Assembly: GCA_026874595.1 (NCBI GenBank)
Contig: CM049306.1
Coordinates: 53,598,019-53,662,018, forward strand
Reading direction: 5' to 3'
From: Sipunculus nudus
Taxonomy: Eukaryota > Annelida > Sipuncula > Golfingiida > Sipunculidae
DNA length: 64,000 bases
Positions 36,899-46,934 of the stretch are shown piece after piece; the stretch's first letter is position 1; each line of letters starts with the position of its first letter. The notes beneath the pieces were generated by a model that ran no database searches, was not told the origin of the DNA, and was given only the letters and a program-made list of their open reading frames with translations. The position numbers and the translations under genes are program-made.

Positions 36899-37587
36899 TG
36901 TAACGGTCCCTTTTCACACCAAACAACTCAGGCCGAACCGTAACACATATGCTCAGACATGTTCTCTTCAAATGAATACGTAACCAAAAATATAGGTGCA
37001 AAAACAGTGCTTTATTCCTATATTACAATATTTACAATCGTACACAAATAATATAATAGTCAATACATAACGTAATTTATAACCAAGTCTCTGTAGAAAA
37101 ACTGAGTCTCTAAATAACGAACTGCAACGAAATACTTAACTGAATCCGGTATACGAGAAACTGAAGTCCATCATCAACACATAGTTCGGGCACACACAAA
37201 ACTGAAGTCCTGTATTAATCCATGTGGCACCAAAAAAAAACATAAAGTCTCTCCTCTTCCTAAATAATAAAGTTCATGGCGTGGTTCATGGCATTCCGTG
37301 GGCTTGGGGACCAAGAGCCCACGGTCACGGTCCCCGGGGAAAACAGCAACGTGGCGTAGCAAAGTCGATAGTCCCGCCTCGTACTGCAGGCGAGTTCGTT
37401 TTATAGGCTTTCAACAATAGGTGGAAACCGCAGAAGTTTGTGGTTTTGCTTGAGAGAAATGATAGCGCCGTCAGAACTGCAAAACCAGTACTGAATGGTC
37501 CCAGAATAGTTTTTATGTTTCTCAAAGCGCGTCAGTAGTCACTGATAGTGGGGTGGATCCATAAGCGTGGAAACGGGGGCGGCCACA
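36899..37587 (-). repeat. 3' LTR
   Basis: Minus-strand sequence starts TGTGGCCGCC at 37587 and ends CCGTTACA at 36899. It contains a TATA-like CTATAAAA (37399-37406, minus) and AATAAA (37011-37016, minus), a plausible promoter and polyadenylation signal. It is preceded on the minus strand by the polypurine tract. Confidence 0.93.
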
Positions 37588-37598
37588 CCCCCACCCTT
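37588..37598 (-). other. Polypurine tract
   Basis: The minus strand reads AAGGGTGGGGG directly before the 3' LTR start TGTGGCC. Purine tracts in this position prime plus-strand DNA synthesis in LTR retrotransposons. Confidence 0.8.
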
Positions 37599-37818
37599 AA
37601 AAGAAAGAAGGTAAGGAGAGCAAAGCATTAGCACTGTATGACGAGTATATGAGTAGTTTGACATCTTAAGCATTAGTTTATGCTTCTCAAAGCTAATTAA
37701 TTATTATCACAAATAGTATAATCAGCAATATCTTAATACATGTAATATATGTAATACAACTCTTCCAAAGGACAGAACATATCCGAGGCTATAACAAGAG
37801 TCAATCATTAGATCAAAA

Positions 37819-38265
37819 TTAATGACGTCTTGATAACGTATCAGCGATTATGTTATCGGAGCCCTTGATGTGTTTGATAACTAGGTTAAACTCTGACAGG
37901 GCTAGACTCCATCTCATTAATCTCTGATTATTATTCTTCATCTTATGAAGAAATGTTATGGGATTATGATCTGTATAAACAGTTATATCATAAGGCGTAG
38001 AGCCCAAATATACTTCAAAGTGCTGTAACGCCATCAATAGTGACAGAGTTTCCTTTTCAATAGTAGAATAATTCTTTTGATGAGGTAAAAATTTCTTTGA
38101 ATAGTAGCAAACCGGATGACTTATGTTAAAGTCATCGTCTTGGATGAGCACAGCGCCTACACCGCAATCGCTGGCATCTGTCATGAGAGAAAAACGGTTT
38201 ATCAAAATTTGGAGCCTGTAACACAGGTGCACTTTGTAATATAGCTTTGGCTCTTTCAAAAGCAT
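37819..38265 (-). pseudogene. pol: RNase H fragment of Pol
   Basis: RNase H would remove the RNA strand from the RNA:DNA hybrid during reverse transcription. Four acidic catalytic positions are visible: D30 in TDAS, E72 in IEKE, D99 in YTDHNP and D142 in NIIADTLSR. The frame ends at a natural-looking stop just after the LSRRH motif, about 230 bp before the 3' LTR. Residues 1-25 are out-of-frame text; the real domain enters from the reverse transcriptase frame through a frameshift near 38188-38196 (an A/T-run). It is the last Pol domain, which marks the inverted order of this element. Confidence 0.92.
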
Positions 38266-39205
38266 TTTGACAGTTTTTATTCCAATGGAATTTTTTGTCC
38301 TTTTTCAATAGGTCCGTTAACGGATTTACAACTTCTGCAAAGTTCTGACAAAATTTCCTGTAATACCCAGTCATTCCTAAGAATAGCATTAGTTCCTTGC
38401 GATTAGTAGGAACAGGAAATTCTACGATAGCAGATACTTTACTGGCAATTGGTTTTACACAACCTTGACCTACTTCGTGCCCTAAATATGTTACAGTTGC
38501 ACAACAAAAATCACTCTGGGCAAGATTAACTGTCAATCCTGCTTTTTTCAGTCTTTCAAAGAGTTCTACCAAACTTTGTTTATGACTTTCCCATATGTGA
38601 TTGTATACAACAACATCATCAATATAGCAAGTACAGTTATCTAAGCCAGATAATACACAATTCATAAGTCTCATGAAGCAGGCTGGCGCATTTTTCATTC
38701 CGAAGGGCATAACTTTGTACTGGAACAAACCGTTTGGCGTTACAAACGCAGATATTTGCTTAGCCCGTTCGGTAAGAGGTACCTGCCAATAACCTTTTAA
38801 CAGATCTAACTTGCTAATATACGTAGCAGATCCAATCTTATCAATGCAATCTTCCACTCTGGGCAAAGGGTAAGTATCTGTTATTGTTACAGTGTTAACT
38901 TTTCGATAGTCTGTACAAAATCTGAAGGTCATATCAGGCTTCTTTATCAACAAACAAGGGGAACTCCAGGCACTACTGCTGTTTTCAATAATATCATTCT
39001 CTATCATATACTTGATTTCATTCTTTATGGCTTGTAACTTTTGGGGACCAGCTCTATATGGTGCCTGTTTAATAGGGGAAGCATCTCCTACGTCTACATC
39101 ATGCTGTAGTACATTAGTTCTACTGGGGACATCAGGAAATAAAGAGTCATAATTTAGCAGGATTTCCTTCAACTCTGATAACTGATCGAAATCCAAATGT
39201 GACAA
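38132..39205 (-). pseudogene. pol: Reverse transcriptase fragment of Pol
   Basis: This 357-codon stretch is a Ty3/gypsy reverse transcriptase. SPIKQAPYR (43-51) and the SAWSSPCLLIKKPD block lead to the palm, with LDLLKGYWQVPL at 133-144 (first catalytic Asp, D134), PFGMKNAP at 167-174, and YIDD at 194-197 (catalytic pair). The thumb and connection follow (FLGMTGYYRKF). The last ~13 residues are out of frame after a frameshift near 38192. Upstream, in-frame residues continue to about 39258, where another frameshift (a 6-A run, 39261-39266) separates it from the integrase tail. The chosen start is the first Met of the open frame, not a real initiation site. Confidence 0.95.
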
Positions 39206-39230
39206 TTTCTGATCTAAATTATTTAAAATA

Positions 39231-39437
39231 TCAGAGTTGTTCAGTTTTACAGGATGTTCCTTTTTTCATGAGAACATCCTCGGCATTCTTTTCAGTTTCT
39301 TTAATGAGTACCAAATTTGTTTGGGGAGGACTAGATTGACATGTTTCAGCTGATCTGTCATGATATTCTTTCAACATATTTATATGACAAAGTTGTTGCG
39401 ACTTTCTACGATCAGGAGTATCAATCACATAATTCAA
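39231..39437 (-). pseudogene. pol: Integrase C-terminal tail and IN-RT linker fragment
   Basis: Continues in the same frame as the integrase core after an in-frame TAA (39441-39443). It begins with YVIDTPDRRK and CHINMLKEY, the second half of the GPY/F module whose first half (SGPYKVVEK) closes the upstream piece. The remainder is a poorly conserved linker. It ends at a stop caused by the frameshift at the A-run 39261-39266. Confidence 0.8.
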
Positions 39438-39440
39438 ATC

Positions 39441-40271
39441 TTATTTCTTCTCAACAACTTTGTATGGTCCAGAGTATTTTGCTTGCAGGGGATGTCCTGG
39501 AATTGGCAATAAAACCAGAACTTTATCACCAGGTTTAAATTCTCTTTTTGTCGTATTTTTGTCATACCATACTTTCATTTTGTTTTGGGCTTTCTTTAAA
39601 TGTTCTTGGGCGATTTCATTTGCCCTACTTAATTTCTCCTTGAATTCCTGAACATATTTTAACAAGCTAATTTGACAACTGTTTTCCATCCAAGTGTCTT
39701 TTAACACCACCAGGGGGCCTCTTACACAGTGCCCATACACTAATTCAAAAGGGCTAAACCCTAAGCTTTCTTGCACTGCTTCTCGGGCTGCAAATATCAA
39801 AAAGGGTAAAACCTCATCCCACTGGTTCCCAGTGTCAAGACAATAAGCTCTAATCATGTTTTTGAGAGTTTGGTGAAATCGCTCTAGAGCACCTTGACTC
39901 TCAGGATGGTAGGCACTGGATTTGTAGTGTTTTATGCCTAGCTCTGCCATAACCTGGGCAAATATATTTGACATGAAATTTGAACCTTGATCCGTTTGTA
40001 TGGTTCTTGGTAAGCCAAAAGTAGTAAAAAATTTAACCAGAGCTTCAACAATTTTCTTTGCAGATATAGTTCTAAGAGGAATAGCTTCTGGAAATCTAGT
40101 TGCAGTACACATGATTGTTAGAACATATTCATTGCCATGTTTAGTTTTTCTTAGCGGTCCTACACAGTCAAGTATTACTGATTCAAACGCATCATGTGTT
40201 GTTGGTATGGGCGAGAGTGGCGCAGGACTAATTTGGTGGGTTTCATTCCAATCATTTGACACACATGACAA
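39441..40271 (-). pseudogene. pol: Integrase catalytic core and GPY/F module
   Basis: Integrase joins the cDNA ends to host DNA. The DD35E triad is intact: D35 in ILDCVGPL, D94 in IQTDQGSNF and E130 in ALERFHQ, with exactly 35 residues between D94 and E130. The core is followed by the SLGFSPFELVYG block and the GPY/F start (KYSGPYKVVEK). It ends at an in-frame TAA. The first ~12 residues are out of frame relative to the zinc-binding part, with one and probably two frameshifts around 40230-40260. Its place upstream of reverse transcriptase defines the Gmr1-type order. Confidence 0.93.
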
Positions 40272-40614
40272 GTTTACAGTATTTCGCCACGTCTCGTTTT
40301 AACTTGGGCCAATAGAAGTGTTGGAGAATTTTGTGTTTGGTTTTCCTGACACCCAAATGTCCTGCCATAGGATGATCATGTGCAAGTTTTAAGATTTCTG
40401 GGCGATACTCGGGGGGAACTACAATTTGATAAAGAGTTTTCCACGTTTCGTCCGCTGGTATGGTGGGAGGTCTATATTTTCTGACTAGTACATCATTCTG
40501 CAAGGTGAAACAAGTTGGAACTTTATCTGCTTCCTCTTTAGTCAAGGCATTTTCTCTAAGGGAGGCAATATCAGGATCTTTCTTTTGCATTTCTATCAAA
40601 TCATCAGTTGTCAT
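40252..40614 (-). pseudogene. pol: Integrase N-terminal zinc-binding (HHCC) fragment
   Basis: Residues 79-113 show the H-H-C part of the HHCC domain: AHDHPMAGHLGVRKTKH with His 79 and 86, then FYWPKLKRDVAKYC with Cys 113. The final Cys pair is knocked out of phase by a frameshift near 40255. The frame is continuous upstream with the protease piece through an in-frame TAG (40654-40656). Confidence 0.88.
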
Positions 40615-40653
40615 GCTAACTTCTACATTCTTTACACTCCTATCCTTCTTTAA

Positions 40654-41406
40654 CTATTCATGCCCATTTTGATCAGGCGATTTCACGCCGTTTGTACTCC
40701 TTTGGAGATTTCTATTCAGGGTCTGTTTGCCCTGTACTACATTTGTAGCCGAGTCCTTTGGACTGGATGTGCCACTTGGGTCACATGCGGGCGATTTAAT
40801 ATTTACTCGCGTAAAGGGCTTTAAGCCACTGACGTCATCATTTGAATGCGCCATAAAGGTTTGCGAGAGGTCAAGTACAGAACTCTCTGGTTTCAGACTT
40901 GCCTTTTTACTCATCGCTCGAGTCACTACACAGCCTGGAAATACGCCCGGAAACTCCTGCTGGAGCAGGTCGGTGTCCCTATCAGTGCTCGGCAATTTTG
41001 TCATTCTGGGATCAATTTTCACTCTGTCACCAGCTAAATCGTTGCCTAGGAGGAGCGAAACGCCCTCTACTGGCAACTTTGAACAAACTCCTACAGTTAC
41101 AAATTCAGAGACTAAATCAGATTCTAGTTTCACTCTGTGTAATGGAACTTCTAAAAATTCCGAATTGACGCCCTGGACTAGAACTGAACACCCCGCATAA
41201 CTCTCTTTAGAGAAGGGAAGAACAGATTTCAAAACGAGGCTTTGGGTTGCCCCGGTATCCCTTAAGATTTTTACACGGGCCTTTCCTGCATGGTTACCCT
41301 CTAACTGAACAAAGCCATCTGACACAAAGGCCTTAAAGCTCTCATGGACAGGGCTTTGTGTTTCACCTTTAGTCTCTAGTTTACTGGGCATTGTTACCGG
41401 TTTCAT
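40654..41406 (-). pseudogene. pol: Retropepsin-type protease fragment
   Basis: An aspartic protease would cut the Gag-Pol polyprotein. The active-site motif DTGA is at 50-53 (VKILRDTGATQSLV) and the second hallmark LLLGND is at 118-123. The ~120 residues after it are a low-complexity linker before the integrase. The same open frame extends upstream of the listed start to about 41605 and includes the Gag zinc knuckle, so the start given is only the first Met. It ends at an in-frame TAG. Confidence 0.85.
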
Positions 41407-41410
41407 GCTC

Positions 41411-41607
41411 TGCGTAACAGTTAATGCATTAGGTTTAGGCTTACTTTGACCGTATCTTTTTCTATAACACTCAGATTCTGTATGCCCCTTGAACTCACAG
41501 AATGTACAATATTTGGGTCCAGTCCTAGGTTGTCCCTCTTTATGTTGAGCAGGAGAGTCAGATTGACTTTTATACTGGGGTTTACCATGATCGGACTGTG
41601 GTTTACC
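41411..41607 (-). pseudogene. gag: Gag nucleocapsid zinc knuckle
   Basis: Translating the minus strand in the protease frame gives a CX2CX4HX4C knuckle (CTFCEFKGHTESEC, roughly 41464-41508), which would bind genomic RNA. A stop (TAA, 41608-41610) separates it from the capsid-like part, and it is joined in frame with the protease. The 89-residue frame reported over 41421-41690 is a shadow in another phase. Confidence 0.85.
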
Positions 41608-42342
41608 TTAGCCGGAGTGACCCAGATAGTAGGGACTACCCTTTCTCCGACCCAGTTTTGGGCTTTTGCTACCCTCTCTTTTGTCACCATACCTCCTCCT
41701 GTGACTGGTATAACTGGGGCGGTACGTCAAGGCAAATTCATCTGCCAGGACACCAGCCTCGTTTACATTTCTTACTTTATGTTCATCCAAAAATATTTTA
41801 ATGTCACTACGGATATGCCTTTTGAACTCTTCTATCAAAATTAGTTGTTTGAGTTTTTCAAAATCCTGACCAATTTTCATAGACTGACACCATCTATTAA
41901 ATGCACTTTCTTTGTCTCTAGCATATTCAACATGAGTTTGATTTTCTCTTTTTGTGGCATTCCTAAATTTTAAGTGATACGCTTCGGGGACTAATTCATA
42001 GGCTCTCAGAATGACCTCTTTTACAGTGTCGTAATCCCTGCATTGTTCGTCTGTGAGCGCAGTGTAAACGTCCTGTGCGCGACCAACCAGAACGCTTTGT
42101 AACAACAGGGTCCACTGGCCTTTAGGCCAAGCCATTAAAGTGGCCACCCGTTCAAAATAACGCTCCACTTCATTTTCATTGAAGGGAGGTACTTTTGTTG
42201 AATTTCTGAATAGGAATTCAGACGGCTCATGTGCTTTATGATTTTGAGAATTTTGTAACTCTGACTCTTTCAACTTAATTTGCGTTTCTCTTTCGATTTC
42301 ACATCTACGGATTTCTGTTTCAACTTGAGCTTCATATTTCAA
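41608..42342 (-). pseudogene. gag: Gag capsid-like part, SCAN-related
   Basis: Starts with a charged coiled segment, then VPPFNENEVERYFERVATLM, WPKGQWTLLLQSVLVGRAQDV and, further on, LILIEEFKRHIRSDIKIFL and AGVLADEF. This helical layout resembles SCAN domains; vertebrate SCAN domains are thought to derive from Gmr1-like Gag, which agrees with the domain order of this element. A basic tail (RRRYGDKREGSKSPKLGRRKG) precedes the stop. Upstream the same frame continues past an in-frame TAA (42367-42369) into the N-terminal piece, across a short tandem repeat of EAQVET. Confidence 0.8.
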
Positions 42343-42366
42343 TTTATCTGTTTCAACTTGAGCTTC

Positions 42367-42663
42367 TTATTTCAATTTAAGTTCATACTTTCTCAATTTT
42401 AGTTCTATCGGGTCAATAGCTGTTGCCCCAAGAGGTTCCTTAATAGGTTTTTCCTCCAAATCAGACTCCTCTTTACTTTCTACATCACCATATAATGATT
42501 TCTTAAGTACATTTCTTAAACCCTCTACAGTGCATACATCCATGATGTCAATATTTAAATGTAGAGCAACAATTTCAAGTTCATTTTTCTTTAACGTATA
42601 CAATAAGCTCCTATTTTCTCTTAATTGTGGTATAATTTCGTTTGGTTTAAATTCCGTATCCAT
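42367..42663 (-). pseudogene. gag: Gag N-terminal fragment (SAP-like)
   Basis: The Met at 42661-42663 is about 140 bp downstream of the primer site and is the likely true start of Gag. Residues 23-57 (LKKNELEIVALHL ... LRNVLKKSL) look like the SAP-like helical start common in this type of Gag. An acidic stretch follows (ESKEESDLEEK). It ends at TAA inside a tandem repeat whose next copy has a sense codon there, so the stop is probably mutational. Confidence 0.75.
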
Positions 42664-42799
42664 ATTTGCAAAGTATCAAGATAACGTGTCTGAGAAATAT
42701 ACGAGTTCAATTGTAGTTAAATACTAGTTCAATAACTAGAAGTTATAGAGACCACTGTGAAATTTTACATCCAAATGTAGCCGTTATTACGAAATACAG

Positions 42800-42818
42800 G
42801 GTCTCGTCGCGGTCGCCA
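42800..42818 (-). other. Primer binding site, tRNA-Arg type
   Basis: Three bases after the 5' LTR the minus strand reads TGGCGACCGCGACGAGAC. TGG pairs with the tRNA CCA tail, and the rest closely matches the primer site complementary to tRNA-Arg used by some other Ty3/gypsy elements (412/mdg1 type). Confidence 0.75.
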
Positions 42819-42821
42819 TTA

Positions 42822-43510
42822 TGTTACGGTCCCTTTTCACACCAAACAACTCAGGCCGAACCGTAACACATATGCTCAGACACGTTCTCTTCAAATGAAT
42901 ACGTAACCAAAAATATAGGTGCAAAAACAGTGCTATATTCCTATATTACAATATTTACAATCGTACACAAATAATATAATGGTCAATACATAATGTAATT
43001 TATAACCAAGTCTCTGAAGAAAAACTGAGTCTCTAAATAACGAACTGCAACGAAATACTTAACTGAATCCGGTATACGAGAAACTGAAGTCCATCATCAA
43101 CACATAGTTCGGGCACACACAAAACTGAAGTCCTGTATTAATCCATGTGGCACCAAAAAAAAACATAAAGTCTCTCCTCTTCCTAAATAATAAAGTTCAT
43201 GGCGTGGTTCATGGCATTCCGTAGGCTTGGGGACCAAGAGCCCACGGTCACGGTCCCCGGGGAAAACAGCAACGTGGCGTAGCAAAGTCGATAGTCCCGC
43301 CTTGTACTGCAGGCGAGTTCGTTTTATAGGCTTTCAACAATAGGTGGAAACCGCAGAAGTTTGTGTTTTTGCTTGAGGGAAACGATAGTGCCGTCAGAAC
43401 TGCAATACCAGTACTGAATGATCCCAGAATAGTTTTTATGTTTCTCAAAGCGCGTCAGTAGTCACTGATAGCGGGGTGGATCCATAAGTGTGGAAACAGG
43501 GGCGGCCACA
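42822..43510 (-). repeat. 5' LTR
   Basis: Same 689-bp length as the 3' LTR with no indels at the landmarks compared (constant offset of 5923). It has the TATA-like CTATAAAA at 43322-43329 (minus). The AATAAA of the 3' copy is changed here (TATATT on the plus strand). On its outer side 48 bp of unexplained sequence lie before the family-A text resumes. Confidence 0.93.
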
Positions 43511-43562
43511 CCACTTCGTGGCGCCATCCTCCGATGTCTGGGTGACGTCCATGCAACAGTGG
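43511..43562. other. 48-bp extra segment between LTR and host repeat
   Basis: From CCACTTCGTGGCGCC to ATGCAACA (43511-43558) the sequence belongs neither to the LTR (the 3' LTR has the polypurine tract there) nor to the interrupted family-A unit, which resumes at GTGG (43559-43562). GTGG also precedes the 3' LTR (36895-36898), so the apparent 4-bp target duplication encloses the extra segment. Confidence 0.7.
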
Positions 43563-43617
43563 AAACCTGAAATTAGGTCTCTGTTTCCCATATTTTTCAA
43601 GCTTTAGGACTGGGCTA
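43563..43617 (+). mobile_element. Family A unit remnant downstream of the LTR element
   Basis: AAACCTGAAATTAGGTCTCT and following text is the direct continuation of the A unit cut at 36898. It stops at about 43617 where the C/B composite begins. Confidence 0.8.
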
Positions 43618-45647
43618 GGAAACGGCTAGATCGAGCTATAATGACCAAATTTTATACCTATGTTTGTCATATATGTCATATCTGATTTTGAGGTTTTGGT
43701 AGCGCCATCTACATTGATGTGTTTTTTACAAGCGAAAATGTAATTTTAAACTCTTCTAGCTTATACACTGATGAAACTGTTCAGCTGATTGGTTTAAACT
43801 TTACAAGAATTATTCTATGGTTAGGTTCTGCCAGTTTTATAAGAATAGATTGGGTAAATACAGTTTTAAAAAGTATTGTAGCCAATTGAAAAAGACTTTC
43901 TGTATTTGAAAACAGATTTGACTTCATGCAGCCAAGTCAAGAGGTACAAACAGGTGGGGTCCAGACATCACCATGGCAACTGACCTGGCTGGGGGGGGGG
44001 TGTCTAGACAATGTGTCTAGACGTCTAGACACAGCGTCTAGACGTCTGGACACAATGTTTAGATGCAGAATTCCCAGATTATTTGAACTATATCTTTCAA
44101 CTGTTTGAAAAAACTTGGTTTGCATTTTAAGCGAATCGGGGTTATCATCAGGTCACATGTGAACTGCTGCGCCTTCATTTATTGTTGACCTCTGACCTTT
44201 CCTTGCTGCCCAGTGTCCATTTGTATGTCTGTTTCCACACATAAACCCACATATCTCGGGAACCGTTTGACCGATCAGGCTAAAAATTTTGCACAAATAT
44301 AGCCCTTTGATAGCTTTATAACATACACTAAAAATGGTGGCGCCACCTGCAACCATTTTTGCACAGTGTCCATCTGTTCATCTGCCTTGGGATAATATTA
44401 CTCATATCTCAGCAGTGGTTTGACTTATCCACCTAAAATTTTGCAGGTTTATACATCCTGGACAGCTTTCTCGATTTTATGACAGGTGGCGCCACCTACA
44501 TTCACATTTACTCTGTAGACATCTAAGCTCATATCTCGGGAACCGTTTGACCGATTGGGCCAAAATTTAGCATGTGTATAGATCTTACATAGCTCTTCAT
44601 CATAGGCAAAACTGGTGGTGCCACCTGCAACCACTTATGCACAGCGTCCATCTGTTCATCTGCCTTTGGATCAAATCACTCATATCTCAGCAGTGGTTTG
44701 ACTTATCCACCTGAAATTTTGCAGTTTTATACATCCTGTACAGGTTTCTTGATTTTATGACAGGTGTCGCCACCTACATTCACGTTTACTCTGCAGACAT
44801 CCAAGCTCATATAGAACCATTTGACTGATTGGGCAAAAAGTTTGCATGTGTATAGATCTCACTTAGCTCTTCATCATAGGCAAAACTGGTGGCGCCATCT
44901 GCAACCACTTATGCACAGCGTCCATCTGTTCATCTGCCTTGGGATAAAATCGCTCACATCTCAGCAGTGGTTTGACTTATCCACCTGAAATTTGCAAGTT
45001 TATACATCATGGACAGGTTTCTCAATTTAATGACAGGTGGCACCACCTACATTCAGGTTTACTCTGCAGACATCCAAGCTCATATCTCAGGAGCCGTTTG
45101 ACTGATTAGGCCAAAATTTTGCATGTGTATAGATCTGACATAGCTCTTCATCATAGGCAAAATAATTGTGGTGCCACCTGCAACCATTTATGCACAGCAT
45201 CCATCTGTTCATCTGCCTCAGGTTAAAATCACTCATATCTCAGCAGTGGTTTGACTTATCCATCTGAAATTTTGCAGGTTTATACATCCTGGACAATTTT
45301 CTCGATTTTATGACAGGTGGCACCACCTACATTCACGTTTAAGCTGCAGACATCCATGCTAATATGCAACACACCATGCTCTATTCCCCTTGCCACTTAA
45401 TCCATGCCTCACTTCACCGGTCCCACTCTGATTTATGCGGATACACATAGTGGCTTGTCGACTACCCATATTCTGGTTTTAAAATTTTCTAGTCCGAAAC
45501 TTGCAGGTCAGAAACGTCCATTTTCCTGAAATCATAATGCCTAAGGTAGATATGCAGGACTTAAAGAGGATCAATATTAAATTTAAAAAATTAACCTCTT
45601 TTCATACAAATTTTGCACAGGTTTGCATTAGGCCTGTAGGCCTTGTT
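43618..45647 (+). mobile_element. Second C/B composite, 5' truncated
   Basis: Starts inside the C core, then shares with the 29564-31284 copy the block ending GTAGCCAATTG, the TCTAGAC minisatellite (44001-44060), the truncated B (about 44110-45478) and the tail with TCCGAAACTTGCAGGTCAG. It ends AGGCCTGTAGGCCTTGTT near 45646. It retains about 100 bp before the minisatellite that the other copy lacks. The B part has several more units than the other copy. Confidence 0.7.
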
Positions 45648-45805
45648 TTTTTAAGACCTCCAAAGAAACAGTTGTCCATTAAAAGGGCACAAATTGTAAC
45701 CACTGGACATAGAATCTTGCTTCCTATCTAGGGAGGTCCCTGTATTATCTCCTTGGAAACCTTAAATTAGGTCTCTATTACCCATATCCTCTGAGCGAAG
45801 CTTTA
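45648..45805 (+). mobile_element. Family A remnant
   Basis: AGACCTCCAAAGAAACAG to CCATATCCTCTGAGC matches a family-A unit and closes the A array entered at 32244. No A 3' end follows. Confidence 0.6.
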
Positions 45806-46159
45806 GTTGAAAGGGGTACCACCCACAACATTTGGCATTCCGATCATAAAAATTCCTTTTGTTAAAGTCTCCTTACTCAGCTGTTGTTTCAACTTAAGTA
45901 ACACTGCACAAAAATTATTTTTAGGTGACTCTTGTTCAGTTTTAGTGAAATGATTTTTGGCAGATTTATTGAACTGGGTTCCATACCCAGCTGATGTGTA
46001 AGATAAATCAATGAATAAAATATATCTGTATTCTGATTTTCCTTTCAATAGGCATCTTTTATTATTTCAAACAGTTTGATAAAAAAAAGTTATGAATATG
46101 TCAGCTTGAAAAATGTTTTATAGCCAAAGTCTCTCGGTATATGTGTAAATAGATTTACC
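45806..46159. other. Unassigned, ~350 bp
   Basis: No match to the families and no gene. An 81-codon minus-strand frame (45803-46048) lacks recognisable features. Confidence 0.4.
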
Positions 46160-46785
46160 AACAGGCCAAGGTTGTGTCAGTATCTATAAATAGCTTGGCA
46201 GACTGCCCACTAATTTAGATTTAATAAAAGGCAAAGTTTCAGTCTGTATCTATTTATAGCTTTGGCAGACTGTCAACCATATCAGATCAGGCAACAGGTC
46301 AAGGGTTCAGTCAGTATAGCCAAGTGTAGGTCAAGAGTGCACTCAGTGCAGTAGCTGCAGCTGGCAATTTGTTCTGTTTCACTCAGGGCAACTGCCTGCC
46401 TCAGCTAAGCTTGGTCAGTTCCTTGCACCTGACTCAAGAGAAGTTTGATGTATTGGCCTAAAATTTTAACTTTTCCATGCATCTTTAATGGCTTTCTCGT
46501 ACACAAGACTAGTGTCACCACACACAATGATTTTGCAAAGTGTATGTCCCTGCTTATTCTCAGGAGGGATTTGATATATCATCCTGAAATTGGGCATATA
46601 TATACATTTCTGAAAGTTTTGTCATATACAAGACTTGTGGTGCAACCTGCAATTGTTTTGGATTTCATATGTCTGTGCACATAGTTCAAGAGTGGTTTGA
46701 AGTATCTACCTGAAATTTTACATGTCCATACATCTTTGATTGCCTTCCCATACACAAGACTAGTGGTGCCGCCTACAATCATTTT
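46160..46785 (+). mobile_element. Family C 3'-module fragment
   Basis: TATCTATAAATAGCTTGGCAGACTGCC and the phrases TCAAGAGTGCACTCAGTG and AAGACTAGTGGTGCCGCC are the C 3' module. It is interrupted at CAATCATTTTT by the start of another C at 46787. Confidence 0.65.
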
Positions 46786-46934
46786 TAGCGAACCTGTGCG
46801 CTTATGTGATGATGTGTCGTCGTCCATCATGTGTCATTGCCCGTGCGTCATAGGTTGTCCATACGTTAGTGATAGCTATCTCAAAAATGGCAGGAGCTAG
46901 CATCAAAAATTTTTTTGCAAATAATCAGTCATCT

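Larger units (their letters stand above)
36899..43510 (-). mobile_element. Gmr1-type Ty3/gypsy LTR retrotransposon, defective
   Basis: Two 689-bp direct repeats bound a 5.2-kb interior on the minus strand. Domains in transcription order are Gag, protease, integrase, reverse transcriptase and RNase H. Integrase before reverse transcriptase is the order known from Gmr1-like Ty3/gypsy elements; ordinary gypsy elements have integrase last. A tRNA-Arg-like primer site follows the 5' LTR and a polypurine tract precedes the 3' LTR. Four in-frame stops (ends at 42367, 41608, 40654, 39441) and frameshifts near 40255, 39262 and 38192 make it inactive. By eye the LTRs differ at about 17 of 689 positions, so it is not very old. 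It interrupts a family-A unit. Confidence 0.92.

Noticed and set aside
37174-37362. 62-codon frame repeated at 43097-43285
   Set aside because: Identical because both lie in the LTRs; not a separate gene.
40000-40302. 100-codon plus-strand frame
   Set aside because: Antisense shadow of the integrase core.
40727-41200. 157-codon plus-strand frame
   Set aside because: Antisense shadow of the protease region of the retrotransposon.
41446-41844. 132-codon plus-strand frame
   Set aside because: Antisense to Gag; no domain of its own.
43511-43558. The 48 bp as the true U3 start of the LTR
   Set aside because: The 3' LTR is preceded by a good polypurine tract exactly at TGTGGCC, so U3 most likely starts there. 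The idea is kept open in the findings.
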